From contig NZ_MBES01000074.1 in the NCBI RefSeq assembly GCF_001954195.1, positions 1-64,000 of the forward strand: DNA of 64,000 nt, read 5' to 3'. A program made the position numbers and the translations under genes. Under the pieces are notes generated by a model. It saw nothing but the letters and a program-made list of their open reading frames with translations, was not told where the DNA came from and made no database searches. Source of the DNA: Mycobacterium sp. IS-1264. GTDB lineage: Bacteria; Actinomycetota; Actinomycetes; Mycobacteriales; Mycobacteriaceae. Each line of letters begins with the position of its first letter. Position 1 is the stretch's first letter. Shown in pieces: positions 51,013-60,273 of the stretch.

Positions 51013-52370
51013 CTCAACTGATCAACCCCGCCACCGAGGAAGTGCTGCGCTCGGTGCAGCACGCCGATGCGGCTGCGGTCGACGACGCGGTGGGCCGGGC
51101 GCGGGGGGCCCAGCGGCGGTGGGCGCGGCTGTCGCCGGCGGAACGGGCGGCCGGCCTGCGCGCCTTCGCCGCCGCGGTCGACGCCCATCTCGACGAGCTG
51201 GCCGCGCTCGAGGTCGCCAATTCCGGTCACCCCATCGCGTCGGCCGAATGGGAAGCCGCCCATGTTCGCGACGTGTTGACGTACTATGCCGCCAGCCCGG
51301 AGCGGTTGTCGGGCAAGCAGATTCCCGTGGCCGGAGGGCTCGACGTCACCTTCAACGAACCGCTGGGCGTCGTCGGGGTGATCACGCCGTGGAACTTCCC
51401 GATGATGATCGCGTCCTGGGGCATCGCGCCGGCGTTGGCCGCGGGCAACGCCGTTCTGGTCAAACCCGCGGAGTGGACGCCGCTGACGACGATCCGGCTC
51501 GGTGAGCTGGCGGTGGAGGCCGGGTTGGACGAAGACCTGCTGCAGGTGCTGCCGGGGAAGGGCGCGGTGGTCGGGGAGCGGTTCGTCACTCATCCCGACA
51601 TTCGCAAGATCGTGTTCACCGGGTCCACCGAGGTCGGCAAAAGGGTGATGGCCGCCGCGGCTGCCCACGTCAAGCGGGTGACGCTGGAACTCGGTGGGAA
51701 AAGCGCGAACATCGTCTTCGCCGACTGCGACCTGGAGCGCGCCGCGGCGACCGCGCCGGCCGGGGTGTTCGACAACGCCGGCCAGGACTGCTGTGCCCGC
51801 AGCCGAATCCTGGTGCAGCGCAGCATTTATGACCGGTTCATGGGGCTGCTCGAGCCCGCGGTGCAAGGCGTGGTGGTCGGGGACCCGACGTCCCGCGACA
51901 CCGAGATGGGCCCGCTGGTGTCGGCGGCGCACCGCGACAAGGTCGCCTCCTATGTCCCCGACGACGCCCCCGTCGCTTTTCGTGGCAGCGCACCCACCGG
52001 GCGCGGATTCTGGTTTCCGCCAACGGTTCTGACCCCGCAGCGCACCGACCGCAGCGTCACCGACGAGATCTTCGGCCCGGTCGTCACCGTGCAGGCTTTC
52101 GACGACGAGCACGACGCCATCACGCTGGCCAACGACACGGCATACGGCCTGTCGGGATCGATCTGGACCGACGACCTGTCCCGCGCGCTGCGCGTGTCGC
52201 GCGCGGTCGAATCCGGCAACCTGTCGGTGAATTCGCACTCGTCGGTGCGCTACAACACCCCGTTCGGCGGATTCAAGCAGTCGGGGCTGGGGCGCGAGCT
52301 CGGCCCGGACGCGCCGCTGCACTTCACCGAAACCAAAAACGTATTCATCGCGATCAAGGAGGAGAGCTGA
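51009..52370 (+). CDS. aldC: NAD(P)-dependent aldehyde dehydrogenase AldC-like
   Basis: The 453-residue aldehyde dehydrogenase has GVITPWNFPMM, FTGSTEVGKRVM (cofactor), VTLELGGKSANIVF (catalytic Glu) and NAGQDCCARSR (catalytic Cys). EIFGPVVTV and NTPFGGFKQSGLGRELG follow. It is slightly shorter than the usual 480-500. In this operon it would oxidise the aldehyde formed from a gamma-glutamyl-amine (PuuC role, inferred). ATGA overlap with the previous gene. Confidence 0.93.
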   Translation: MTQLINPATEEVLRSVQHADAAAVDDAVGRARGAQRRWARLSPAERAAGLRAFAAAVDAHLDELAALEVANSGHPIASAEWEAAHVRDVLTYYAASPERLSGKQIPVAGGLDVTFNEPLGVVGVITPWNFPMMIASWGIAPALAAGNAVLVKPAEWTPLTTIRLGELAVEAGLDEDLLQVLPGKGAVVGERFVTHPDIRKIVFTGSTEVGKRVMAAAAAHVKRVTLELGGKSANIVFADCDLERAAATAPAGVFDNAGQDCCARSRILVQRSIYDRFMGLLEPAVQGVVVGDPTSRDTEMGPLVSAAHRDKVASYVPDDAPVAFRGSAPTGRGFWFPPTVLTPQRTDRSVTDEIFGPVVTVQAFDDEHDAITLANDTAYGLSGSIWTDDLSRALRVSRAVESGNLSVNSHSSVRYNTPFGGFKQSGLGRELGPDAPLHFTETKNVFIAIKEES

Positions 52371-53143
52371 TGGACCTGACCCGACGGCTGGCGGGCCGGG
52401 TCGCAGTCATCACGGGCGGTGGCGGCGGGATCGGCTTGGCCGCGGCGCGCCGGATGCACGCCGAGGGCGCGACCATCGTCGTGGGCGACGTCGACCGCGA
52501 CGCCGGCGCCGCTGCCGCCGAGGAGGTTTCGGGTTTGTTTGTGGCCGTTGACGTTTCCGACGAGGACGACGTCAGCGCGCTGTTCGACACCGCGGCGGCG
52601 ACCTACGGCTCGGTCGACATCGCGTTCAACAACGCGGGCATCTCGCCGCCCGAGGACGACCTGATCGAGAACACCGAGCTGCCGGCGTGGCAACGAGTCC
52701 AAGACGTCAACCTCAAATCGGTGTACCTGTGCTGCCGGGCGGCGTTGCGTCACATGGTGCCCGCGGGCAGCGGTTCGATCATCAACACCGCGTCGTTCGT
52801 CGCGGTGCTGGGCTCGGCGACTTCGCAGATCTCCTATACCGCCTCCAAGGGCGGGGTGCTGGCGATGTCGCGGGAGCTGGGCGTGCAATTCGCCCGGCAG
52901 GGCATCCGCGTCAACGCGCTGTGCCCGGGACCGGTCAACACCCCGCTGCTGGCCGAGCTTTTCGCCAAGGATCCCGACCGCGCCGCGCGCCGGCTGGTGC
53001 ACGTGCCGTTGGGCCGCTTCGCCGAACCCGACGAAATCGCTTCCGCGGTAGCGTTTTTGGCCAGTGACGACGCGTCGTTCATCACCGCGTCGACGTTCTT
53101 GGTCGACGGCGGCATCAGCTCCGCCTACGTCACGCCGCTCTAG
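52370..53143 (+). CDS. SDR family oxidoreductase
   Basis: The 257-residue classical SDR has VITGGGGGIGLAAARRM (cofactor), DVDRD after beta-2, NNAGISPPED, IINTASFVAVLGSATSQISYTASKGG with Ser and YxxxK, and the PGPVNTPLL loop. It shares one base with aldC (TGATG). It corresponds to Rv2857c by position and would act in the same amine or aldehyde pathway. Its end overlaps the convergent PEP-mutase-like gene by 4 bases. Confidence 0.92.
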   Translation: MDLTRRLAGRVAVITGGGGGIGLAAARRMHAEGATIVVGDVDRDAGAAAAEEVSGLFVAVDVSDEDDVSALFDTAAATYGSVDIAFNNAGISPPEDDLIENTELPAWQRVQDVNLKSVYLCCRAALRHMVPAGSGSIINTASFVAVLGSATSQISYTASKGGVLAMSRELGVQFARQGIRVNALCPGPVNTPLLAELFAKDPDRAARRLVHVPLGRFAEPDEIASAVAFLASDDASFITASTFLVDGGISSAYVTPL

Positions 53144-53967
53144 GCGGGGTCGATGAGCTCGTTGAAATCGGCCACGGAACCAATGCCCTCGACATAGCCG
53201 AAGGAGCCTTGCTCCAGCACCTCACGCGCGGCTCGAACGACGGCGCTCAGCCCGGCGCGGCAAAACGAGGTGCCGATGCTCACCCTGCGCACCCCGAAGT
53301 CCTTGAGCTGGGCCAGGGTGAATCGGGTCGACCCGAAGCCGGCCACGTAGTTCAACGGTTTCGTGACGCTGCTGCACGCCGCGCGGAGCGCCGATTCGTC
53401 GGGCAGGCCCGGCGCGTACAACACGTCGGCGCCGGCGGCCTCGAATGCCCGCAGCCTCGACAGAGTGTCGTCGAGGTCGGGACGGCCCCGGATGAAGTTC
53501 TCCGAACGAGCGGTCAACGTAAAGGGATAGGGCAGCGCGCGGGCGGCCTCCGCGGCGGCCTGTATTCGTTCGATCGCCAGTCCGCGGGTGAAGATGGGCT
53601 CGTCACGGTTGTATGTCGCGTCTTCGATGGACGCCCCGGCCAGGCCGATCTCTCCCGCCAGCCGGACCGTCTCCGCGACTGTCTCGGGCGATTCCCCGAA
53701 GCCGTTCTCCAGATCCGCGGTCACGGGCAGGGGTGTCGCATCGACGATCGTGCGCACGTGCTCGAGCGTCTCGTCCCGGCTGACCGCGCCGTCGCCGTCG
53801 CGCCGTCCCAACGAGAACGCGAGGCCGGCACTGGTCGTCGCCAGCGCGTGGAATCCGAGGTTGGCGAACAATCGAGCGGTGCCGATGTCCCAGGGATTCG
53901 GGAGCACGAGCACCTCGTCGCCGGTGTGCAGTTGTCGGAATCGTTCGCCGCGCTCGGTGCTATCCAT
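53140..53967 (-). CDS. Isocitrate lyase/PEP-mutase family protein
   Basis: The 275-residue TIM-barrel protein is of the PEPM/ICL superfamily: LPNPWDIGTARLF, TTSAGLAFSLG, PVTADLENGFGE (metal Asp), GASIEDAT, LTARSENFIRG, and ADVLYAPGLPD. The catalytic KxCGH of isocitrate lyase is absent, so 2-methylisocitrate or isocitrate cleavage is unlikely; oxaloacetate- or phosphonate-type C-C/P-C chemistry is typical of such paralogues. Substrate unknown. Confidence 0.85.
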   Translation of the reverse strand: MDSTERGERFRQLHTGDEVLVLPNPWDIGTARLFANLGFHALATTSAGLAFSLGRRDGDGAVSRDETLEHVRTIVDATPLPVTADLENGFGESPETVAETVRLAGEIGLAGASIEDATYNRDEPIFTRGLAIERIQAAAEAARALPYPFTLTARSENFIRGRPDLDDTLSRLRAFEAAGADVLYAPGLPDESALRAACSSVTKPLNYVAGFGSTRFTLAQLKDFGVRRVSIGTSFCRAGLSAVVRAAREVLEQGSFGYVEGIGSVADFNELIDPA

Positions 53968-53996
53968 TCCTACGGTCTAGCACTGGCCACCGACAG

Positions 53997-55130
53997 CTAG
54001 TCGGTTGTGAAGGTGATCAGCGGAATCGCCGTTTCGGCCTGTGTTGGGCCGCCGTGAAAACCGATGAGGCGTGCCGTTTCCAGCGGCTCGTGCCCGGTGG
54101 CCAGCACCGCGGTATTGCCGGTGCAGACGACGACGACGTCGCCGATTCGCGGCAGGTGCGCCGGGTTGACCGGGCCGAACATCCCCGTCGCCACCGCCTC
54201 CTCGCGGCTGTACACCTGGGCCCAGCTATCCAGCACTTCGCACCAGGCGGACCGCACGTCGTCCGCCGCGCCGGGCACGGTGTGCAGGTAGCGCACCCGC
54301 GGCTCGCCGGCGACAACCCGCACCCCCTCGCCCAGCCGCGGATCGGTGTCGAGGTCGACACGCGCTTCCGGCGGGACGTTGAGGCCGCCGTGGTCGGCGG
54401 TCACCAGCAGCGCCGCGTCGGGGGGCAGCGTCTCGACCAGGCGGGTCAGCAGCGCGTCGACACGCACGGCCGCCTCGTGCCATTGGGGCGAGCCGATGCC
54501 GAACACGTGGGCCGCGGTGTCCAGGTCGGCGGTGTAGCCGTAGACCAGCCCGGGCGCCGCCGCCAGTTCGTCGCCCAGCCGCCCGGCGTAGTCGTCGGAC
54601 GGCTGTGTCGGCCGGAAATCGGCGCCGCCGTACGCGGCGTCGGTCAGGCCGCTGCCCAGGAACGGCGCCGGCAGCACCGCCCGGGCGCTGACGCCGGATC
54701 GTCGCAGCCGCTCGAACCAGGTCGGCAGCGGCTGCCATTCGGTGTGCGGCGGGTCGTCGCGCCAGCGGATGTGGTTGAGCACCCGATCCGTGCCCGGGAC
54801 GTTGAGTGTGAAGCCCAGGATGCCGTGTTCGCCCGGCTGCGCGCCGGTGCCGAGCGATACCAGGCTGCTCGGCGTGGTCGACGGGAAGGTGCACGCGAGC
54901 TCGCTCAGCAGTCCAGCGCCGCCGGCGACTACCGAGGCGAGCAGCGGTGCACTGCCGGCCAAGTCGGGTAGCAGGTGCCATCCCATCCCGTCCACCAGCA
55001 GGAGCGCCACGCGATCGACGGGGCCGACGGATTCGGCGAGACCCAACCGGTCGATCCCCTCTGGCACCCCAAGCACTGCGGCCGCGGCGGGCATGACGTC
55101 GCAGATCGAACCGCGCACGTTTACACCCAT
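53997..55130 (-). CDS. Alkaline-phosphatase-superfamily phosphodiesterase
   Basis: The 377-residue protein matches type I phosphodiesterase/nucleotide pyrophosphatases: ALLLVDGMGWHLL (metal Asp), FPSTTPSSLVSLGTG with the nucleophile Thr, GILGFTLN, YGYTADLDTAAHVFG (Asp and His), and LLVTADHGGLNV (Asp-His). No signal peptide, so a cytosolic role. The start is 4 bases after the nicT stop, suggesting co-transcription. Confidence 0.87.
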   Translation of the reverse strand: MGVNVRGSICDVMPAAAAVLGVPEGIDRLGLAESVGPVDRVALLLVDGMGWHLLPDLAGSAPLLASVVAGGAGLLSELACTFPSTTPSSLVSLGTGAQPGEHGILGFTLNVPGTDRVLNHIRWRDDPPHTEWQPLPTWFERLRRSGVSARAVLPAPFLGSGLTDAAYGGADFRPTQPSDDYAGRLGDELAAAPGLVYGYTADLDTAAHVFGIGSPQWHEAAVRVDALLTRLVETLPPDAALLVTADHGGLNVPPEARVDLDTDPRLGEGVRVVAGEPRVRYLHTVPGAADDVRSAWCEVLDSWAQVYSREEAVATGMFGPVNPAHLPRIGDVVVVCTGNTAVLATGHEPLETARLIGFHGGPTQAETAIPLITFTTD

Positions 55131-55134
55131 TTCT

Positions 55135-56241
55135 CTATGCCCACTTCTCTTCGAGGCGGCCGTAGCGCCAGACGAGCACGGCGCCGGCCCAGGTGAGCAC
55201 GAACATGCCGGCGACGACGAAGCCGACGGTGTTGAGGTCGAGGCTGCCCAGCCATTCCCAGAACGGGCCCCGCCAGCCCAGCTGGCCCGCGAACAGACCG
55301 AGCAGTTCGATGCTGCCGATCAGCAGCGCGACAGCGACCGACAGCCCGGTGACGGTGATGTTGTAGTAGATCTTGCGCGCCGGTCGCGAAAAGGCCCAGC
55401 CGTAGGTGAAGTTCATGAACGAGCCGTCGAGGGTGTCCAGCAGACACATGCCGGCGGTGAACAACACTGGCAGGCACAGGATGGCATACCAGGGCAGTCC
55501 GGCGGCCGCGCTGGTGCCCGCCAGCACCAGCAGTGCGATCTCGGTGGCGGTGTCGAACCCGAGGCCGAACAACAATCCGACCGGGTACATGTGCGAGGAC
55601 TTCGTGATGGACTTGGTGAAGCGGCCCAGCAGCCGGTTGAGCAGCCCGCGGTTCTGCAAATGCCGTTCCAGTTCCGCTTCGATCTTCTGTGGGCCGCTTT
55701 CGGGGCCGTAGTCCCCGCGGCGCAAACGCGCGAACACCCGCACGATGCCGACCAGCACGACGACGTTGAGTATCGCGATCAGATACAGGAATACGCCCGA
55801 GACGCCTGTGCCGATCAGCCCGGTGTAGTGGTGCAGCGCCGAGGAATCATCCTCGACCGGCCCCGCGACGGCCTGCACGCCGGTCGCCAACAGCAGCGCC
55901 AGCACGAACACCACCGTGGAGTGGCCCAGCGAGAAGAAGAATCCAACGGCAAGGGGGCGGCGTCCGTCGCTCATCAGCTTGCGGGTGGTGTTGTCGATCG
56001 CGGCAATGTGGTCGGCGTCGAAGGCGTGCCGCATGCCAAGGGTGTAGGCCGTGATCCCGACACCCATGCCGAATGCGTTGCCAAACGCTTTGCCGCCCAC
56101 GCTGAGTCGCGCCGGATCAACGACGAACACCAGGGTGGCCCAGCCCACCAGATGCAGGGCGACGATCACCGCGAGCATCGATCCCAATCGCCACCACTCC
56201 GCGGGTGACAGGGCGCGGCGCACACTAGACCAGCGCGACAT
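55135..56241 (-). CDS. nicT: NiCoT-family nickel/cobalt permease
   Basis: The 368-residue membrane protein has about eight helices and the NiCoT signature RHAFDADHIAAIDN (HX4DH) in helix II, with GFFFSLGHSTVVF and LGFDTATEIALL. It imports Ni2+ and/or Co2+. ATG 56241 with GGAAGG upstream is the start; the longer in-frame extension has no homology and overlaps mtr. Cobalamin genes nearby make cobalt plausible. Confidence 0.95.
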   Translation of the reverse strand: MSRWSSVRRALSPAEWWRLGSMLAVIVALHLVGWATLVFVVDPARLSVGGKAFGNAFGMGVGITAYTLGMRHAFDADHIAAIDNTTRKLMSDGRRPLAVGFFFSLGHSTVVFVLALLLATGVQAVAGPVEDDSSALHHYTGLIGTGVSGVFLYLIAILNVVVLVGIVRVFARLRRGDYGPESGPQKIEAELERHLQNRGLLNRLLGRFTKSITKSSHMYPVGLLFGLGFDTATEIALLVLAGTSAAAGLPWYAILCLPVLFTAGMCLLDTLDGSFMNFTYGWAFSRPARKIYYNITVTGLSVAVALLIGSIELLGLFAGQLGWRGPFWEWLGSLDLNTVGFVVAGMFVLTWAGAVLVWRYGRLEEKWA

Positions 56242-56255
56242 GTCGTCCTTCCGGC

Positions 56256-57647
56256 TCAGCACAGACCCAGTAGCGCGTTTTCGACCACCTCCGGCAGCGC
56301 GGGATGAATCCAGTACTGGCCGCGGGCCATTTCGGCGGCGGTGAGCCCGAAGCTCATCGCCTGGATCAGCGGCTGGATGATCGACGACGCCTGGTGGCCC
56401 ATGATGTGCGCGCCCAGGAGGCATCCGCTGTTGCGCTCGGCGACGAGTTTGACGATTCCCGTCGTGTCCTCCATCGCCCAGCCGTAGGCGACGTCGCTGT
56501 AGTTCTGCACCACGACCGACACGTCGAATCCGCGTGCGACCGCCTGGTTTTCGGTCAATCCGACGGATGCCAGCTGGGGGTCGGTGAACACCGCCGACGG
56601 CACGTAGCGGTGATCGGTGACGGCCATCGACTCGGTGTCGTCCCAGTCGCACAACAGGTTGCGCTGCACGACGCGGGCCTCGTGGTTGGCGACATGCTTG
56701 AGCTGATACGGCGACGAGACGTCGCCGAGAGCGAAAACCCCACGCGCGGAGGTCCGCTGGTATTCGTCGACAACCACCCGGCCGTTCTCGACGTCGATAC
56801 CGGCCTGGCCGGCGTCCAGCAGATCGGCGTTGGACAACCGGCCGGTCGCCACCAGCAGCACGCCCGCGTTCAACCTGGAGCCGTCGTCGAGTTCCAGCTC
56901 AACTCCAGAACCTGGGCCGGAGCCGCGGTCGAAGGCGGCGACGACGTTGCGGTGCGTGCGCAGTTCCCATTTGCTCGAGGCGATGCGGGTGAATCTTTCG
57001 CACAGGGTGTCGTCGAGATGGCGCAGCATGGTGCCGCCCCGGATCACCAGTGTCACCCGCACACCGAGCGCGGAGAAGACGTGCGCGAATTCGGCTGCCA
57101 CAAAGCCACTTCCGACGATCACGACGTGCTCAGGCAACTCAGGGATTCGCATCACGGTGTCGCTGGTGTGGTACCCGACGCCGGACGCGAGGATTGCGGG
57201 CGGCACGACGGGCCGCGAGCCCGCCGCGATCACCACCTGATCGGCGGCGAATTCCTCGCCAGCGTCCGTCCGCAACAGATAACGCCCGTCGGGCAGCACC
57301 GGGCCGAACCGGGTGTGCTGGTGGTACACGTCGACGTTGGGTGCGCTGCGGCGATAGTCCTCGCCGCTCATCGCGATCGGATCGATCCGTCCGAAGACGC
57401 GCGAGACGATGTCGTCCCAGCGCACCCGGTCGATGTGGGCGTCGATGCCGTAGCGCGCCGCGCCGCGGATCTCGTCAGCCACCCCGGCGGCGTAGACAAA
57501 CATCTTCGTCGGGATGCACCCGACGTTCAGACACGTGCCACCGAAGGTGCCCTGCTCGCAGATCGCCGCGCGCTTGTTCGCGTAGCGCTCATCGAGAATG
57601 CTGTTGCCCGAACCGGTTCCGATGATCGCGATGTCGTAAGTCTCCAC
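56256..57647 (-). CDS. mtr: Mycothione reductase
   Basis: The 463-residue pyridine nucleotide-disulfide reductase has FAD motif IAIIGTGSGNS, redox pair TCLNVGCIPTKM, NADPH motif VVIVGSGFVAAEFAHV, ALGDVSSPYQLKHVANHEA, and the dimer-interface active site YWIHPALPEVVENAL (His-Glu). It keeps mycothiol reduced and is restricted to actinobacteria, which supports the taxonomic call. GTG start with AAGGGA upstream, 4 bases after the hydrolase. Confidence 0.96.
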   Translation of the reverse strand: METYDIAIIGTGSGNSILDERYANKRAAICEQGTFGGTCLNVGCIPTKMFVYAAGVADEIRGAARYGIDAHIDRVRWDDIVSRVFGRIDPIAMSGEDYRRSAPNVDVYHQHTRFGPVLPDGRYLLRTDAGEEFAADQVVIAAGSRPVVPPAILASGVGYHTSDTVMRIPELPEHVVIVGSGFVAAEFAHVFSALGVRVTLVIRGGTMLRHLDDTLCERFTRIASSKWELRTHRNVVAAFDRGSGPGSGVELELDDGSRLNAGVLLVATGRLSNADLLDAGQAGIDVENGRVVVDEYQRTSARGVFALGDVSSPYQLKHVANHEARVVQRNLLCDWDDTESMAVTDHRYVPSAVFTDPQLASVGLTENQAVARGFDVSVVVQNYSDVAYGWAMEDTTGIVKLVAERNSGCLLGAHIMGHQASSIIQPLIQAMSFGLTAAEMARGQYWIHPALPEVVENALLGLC

Positions 57648-57651
57648 GCTG

Positions 57652-58695
57652 TCATCCCTTTCCGGAAGACGCCTGCGCGCCGGTGTTTAAGTCGAGGTAG
57701 CGATCCAGCCACAGGTCCAATTGCCGGTAGGCGACTTGGCGCGGCTCCGGCAGCGACAAGAAGACGTCGTGTTTGGCGTCGGTCACCGGAACGATGGTGG
57801 TGCGGTTGCCGATGCAGCCCGCCCATCGCGCGATCTGGGTGACGTCGAGGACCGCGTCGCCGCGCTGCATTGCCGCCGCATCGTTGCCTTCGCGCACGCT
57901 GTGATCGGAGCGCAGGATCAGATTGGGCACACCGACGTCGAGCCCGCGATGCAGCCGCGCCTGGCCGCGGCGGACCGCGTGTAGCCACCCCAGGGTGATC
58001 GGGAAGCCGCCCAACGGTTTCCACGCCAGGTTGTAGTCGAACTCGCCGGCGTAGTCGCGGTGCAGGGTGGTGCCGTAGCCGCCTTCGGTGGGGGAACGGA
58101 TCACGCCCTTGGCGCGCACTCGCGACAGGCCGGCTATCGCCGCGGAGGTGACGAACAACCGCAGGATCGCCGGGCCGTGCAGGTCCAGGAACGGGCTATT
58201 GAGAACCAGGCCGTGCACCAGGCCGCCGATGCCGGCGTGCGCCGCCGCGCCGCGCCGGCGCATCCGGTCCAGCCATAGCGGCAGGATGAGCCCGCCCAGC
58301 GAGTGCCCGTACACCAAGACCTTCGCCCGCTGATGCCGCTCGTTGATGACGGCCAGCGCCTGTTCGAGTTCGGCGTCGTAGGCGGCCAGGTCGGTGATGA
58401 AGTGCGGCGTCTGGCCCTCGCGATGCGAACGGCCGCACTTCTGCAGATCCAGCGCGTAGAACGCGAAACCCCGCTCGGCGAAGTGATCGGCCAGTTCGGT
58501 GTGGAAGAAGTAGTCGGTGTAGCCATGCACCGCGAGCACCGCGTGGTCGGCCCGGCCGGCCTGTGCCTCGGGGCCGCGCCGGATCAGGGTTGCGGCGATA
58601 TCGCCCTCGCCGGCGGGATCGCGTCCCAGCGGGAGCGTGCGCTGCCAATACCCGGGCAGGACATCGGCCACCCAGCCAGTCACCCCGCCAGTCAC
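57652..58695 (-). CDS. Alpha/beta hydrolase (serine aminopeptidase S33 / lysophospholipase-like)
   Basis: The 347-residue protein resembles monoacylglycerol lipases: HGYTDYFFHTELADHFAERGFAFYALDL, YGHSLGGLILPLW (nucleophile), the Asp in LILRSDHSV and DAKHDVFLSL (His). It probably hydrolyses a lipid ester. A leaderless-type -10 box precedes GTG 58695. It heads a minus-strand run with mtr, nicT and the phosphodiesterase. Confidence 0.9.
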   Translation of the reverse strand: MTGGVTGWVADVLPGYWQRTLPLGRDPAGEGDIAATLIRRGPEAQAGRADHAVLAVHGYTDYFFHTELADHFAERGFAFYALDLQKCGRSHREGQTPHFITDLAAYDAELEQALAVINERHQRAKVLVYGHSLGGLILPLWLDRMRRRGAAAHAGIGGLVHGLVLNSPFLDLHGPAILRLFVTSAAIAGLSRVRAKGVIRSPTEGGYGTTLHRDYAGEFDYNLAWKPLGGFPITLGWLHAVRRGQARLHRGLDVGVPNLILRSDHSVREGNDAAAMQRGDAVLDVTQIARWAGCIGNRTTIVPVTDAKHDVFLSLPEPRQVAYRQLDLWLDRYLDLNTGAQASSGKG

Positions 58696-58701
58696 GAGGC
58701 C

Positions 58702-58707
58702 AGCTTA
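58702..58707 (-). promoter_or_regulatory. -10 box TAAGCT (minus strand)
   Basis: On the minus strand TAAGCT is 6 bases before GTG 58695, with no Shine-Dalgarno; leaderless type. It probably drives the hydrolase-mtr-nicT run. Confidence 0.5.
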
Positions 58708-58764
58708 AAGGTTTTGCTGGTGACGGGCGGGCCGCACGCGTCAGCGCCCGGATGGCGCCCGGGA

Positions 58765-58770
58765 TAGCCT
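58765..58770 (+). promoter_or_regulatory. -10 box TAGCCT before mqo
   Basis: TAGCCT is 6 bases before GTG 58777, no Shine-Dalgarno; leaderless type. Confidence 0.5.
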
Positions 58771-58776
58771 GGGACG

Positions 58777-60273
58777 GTGTCAGGCCTAGCCAGTACCGCG
58801 CGCACCGACGTCGCGCTGGTAGGCGCGGGGATCATGAGCGCCACGCTGGGTGCGTTGCTGCGGCGGCTGGAACCGGACTGGTCCATCACCTTGATCGAGC
58901 GGCTGGACGCCGTCGCCGCCGAAAGCAGTAGCCCGTGGAACAACGCGGGCACCGGTCATGCCGGGCTGTGCGAAATGAACTACACGCCACAGCGCGCCGA
59001 CGGCTCCGTCGACATCACCAAAGCGGTGGCCGTCAACGAGCAATTCCAGGTGACCCGCCAGTTCTGGGCGTATGCCGTCGACAACGGCATGCTGGGCGAC
59101 CCCGGCTTCGTCAACGTCGTCCCGCACGTGAGCTTCGTCCACGGCGCCGAGGGCGTGGACTATCTGCGCCGGCGTCAGCGGGCGCTGGCCGACAATCCGC
59201 TGTTCGCCGGCACGGAATTGATCACCGACGCGGCTGAGTTCGCCCGCCGGCTGCCGTTCATGGCCGCCAAGCGCGACTTCGCCGAGCCGATCGCGCTCAA
59301 CTGGGCCGCTGCGGGCACCGACGTCGACTTCGGTGCGCTGGCGCGGCAGCTCATCGGCTTTTGCGTGCGGGGCGGCGCCACTGCCCTGTTCGGTCACGAG
59401 GTCCGCGACCTGCGCCGCCAATCCGACGGCAGCTGGACGCTGCTGGTTCGCAATCGCCGCACAGGCGAAAAACGCCGCTGCAACGCCAAATTCGTGTTCG
59501 TCGGCGCCGGGGGCGACGCCCTGCCGCTGCTGCAGAAGTCGGGCATCAAGGAGGTGAAGGGCTTCGCCGGATTCCCCATCGGGGGCCGGTTCCTGCGCGC
59601 CGGCAACCCGACGCTCACCGCCGCGCACCAGGCCAAGGTGTACGGCGTTCCCGCGCCGGGGGCCCCGCCGCTGGGGGCGCTGCATCTGGACCTGCGGTTC
59701 GTCAACGGCAAGCCGTGGCTGGTGTTCGGGCCCTATGCCGGCTGGTCGCCGAAGTTCCTGAAGCACGGCCACTTCTCCGACCTGCCGCGGTCGATCAAGC
59801 CCGACAACGTGTTGTCGATGCTCGGTGTCGGCGTCACCCAACTGACGCTGATCAACTATCTGATCGGCCAGCTGCGGCTCTCCGGACCGGATCGGGTGCG
59901 CGCGCTGCGCGAATTCGCCCCCCGTGCCGTGGATTCGGACTGGGAGCTGACGACGGCGGGCCAGCGCGTGCAGGTGATCCGCCGCGACAGCCGCAGGGGC
60001 GGGGTGCTCGAGTTCGTCACCACCGTGCTGAGCGACGCCGACGGCACCATCGCGGGGCTGCTCGGGGGTTCGCCGGGCGCGTCCACGGCCGTGCCGGCCA
60101 TGCTCGATGTGCTGTCACGCTGCTTCGCCGGCCGGTACCGGTCGTGGCTGCCGACGCTGAAAGAGATGGTGCCGTCACTGGGGGTGGAGCTGTCCCGTGA
60201 GCCGGCGTTGTACGACGAGGTGTGGTCGTGGGGAACCAAGGTACTGCAGTTAGATTCCAGGGGGCGATCATGA
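58777..60273 (+). CDS. mqo: Malate:quinone oxidoreductase
   Basis: The 498-residue FAD protein oxidises malate to oxaloacetate and reduces menaquinone at the membrane. VALVGAGIMSATLGALL is the dinucleotide fold; SSSPWNNAGTGHAGLCEMNYTP, FPIGGRFLRAG and the C-terminal LLGGSPGASTAVPAML are MQO family blocks. Length is typical. Start of an mqo-elaA-chelatase run with 4-base overlaps. Confidence 0.96.
   Translation: MSGLASTARTDVALVGAGIMSATLGALLRRLEPDWSITLIERLDAVAAESSSPWNNAGTGHAGLCEMNYTPQRADGSVDITKAVAVNEQFQVTRQFWAYAVDNGMLGDPGFVNVVPHVSFVHGAEGVDYLRRRQRALADNPLFAGTELITDAAEFARRLPFMAAKRDFAEPIALNWAAAGTDVDFGALARQLIGFCVRGGATALFGHEVRDLRRQSDGSWTLLVRNRRTGEKRRCNAKFVFVGAGGDALPLLQKSGIKEVKGFAGFPIGGRFLRAGNPTLTAAHQAKVYGVPAPGAPPLGALHLDLRFVNGKPWLVFGPYAGWSPKFLKHGHFSDLPRSIKPDNVLSMLGVGVTQLTLINYLIGQLRLSGPDRVRALREFAPRAVDSDWELTTAGQRVQVIRRDSRRGGVLEFVTTVLSDADGTIAGLLGGSPGASTAVPAMLDVLSRCFAGRYRSWLPTLKEMVPSLGVELSREPALYDEVWSWGTKVLQLDSRGRS

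Noticed and set aside
56242..56652. N-terminal extension of the nickel permease reading frame
   Set aside because: It overlaps mtr on the same strand and has no homology; the ATG at 56241 has a good ribosome-binding site.
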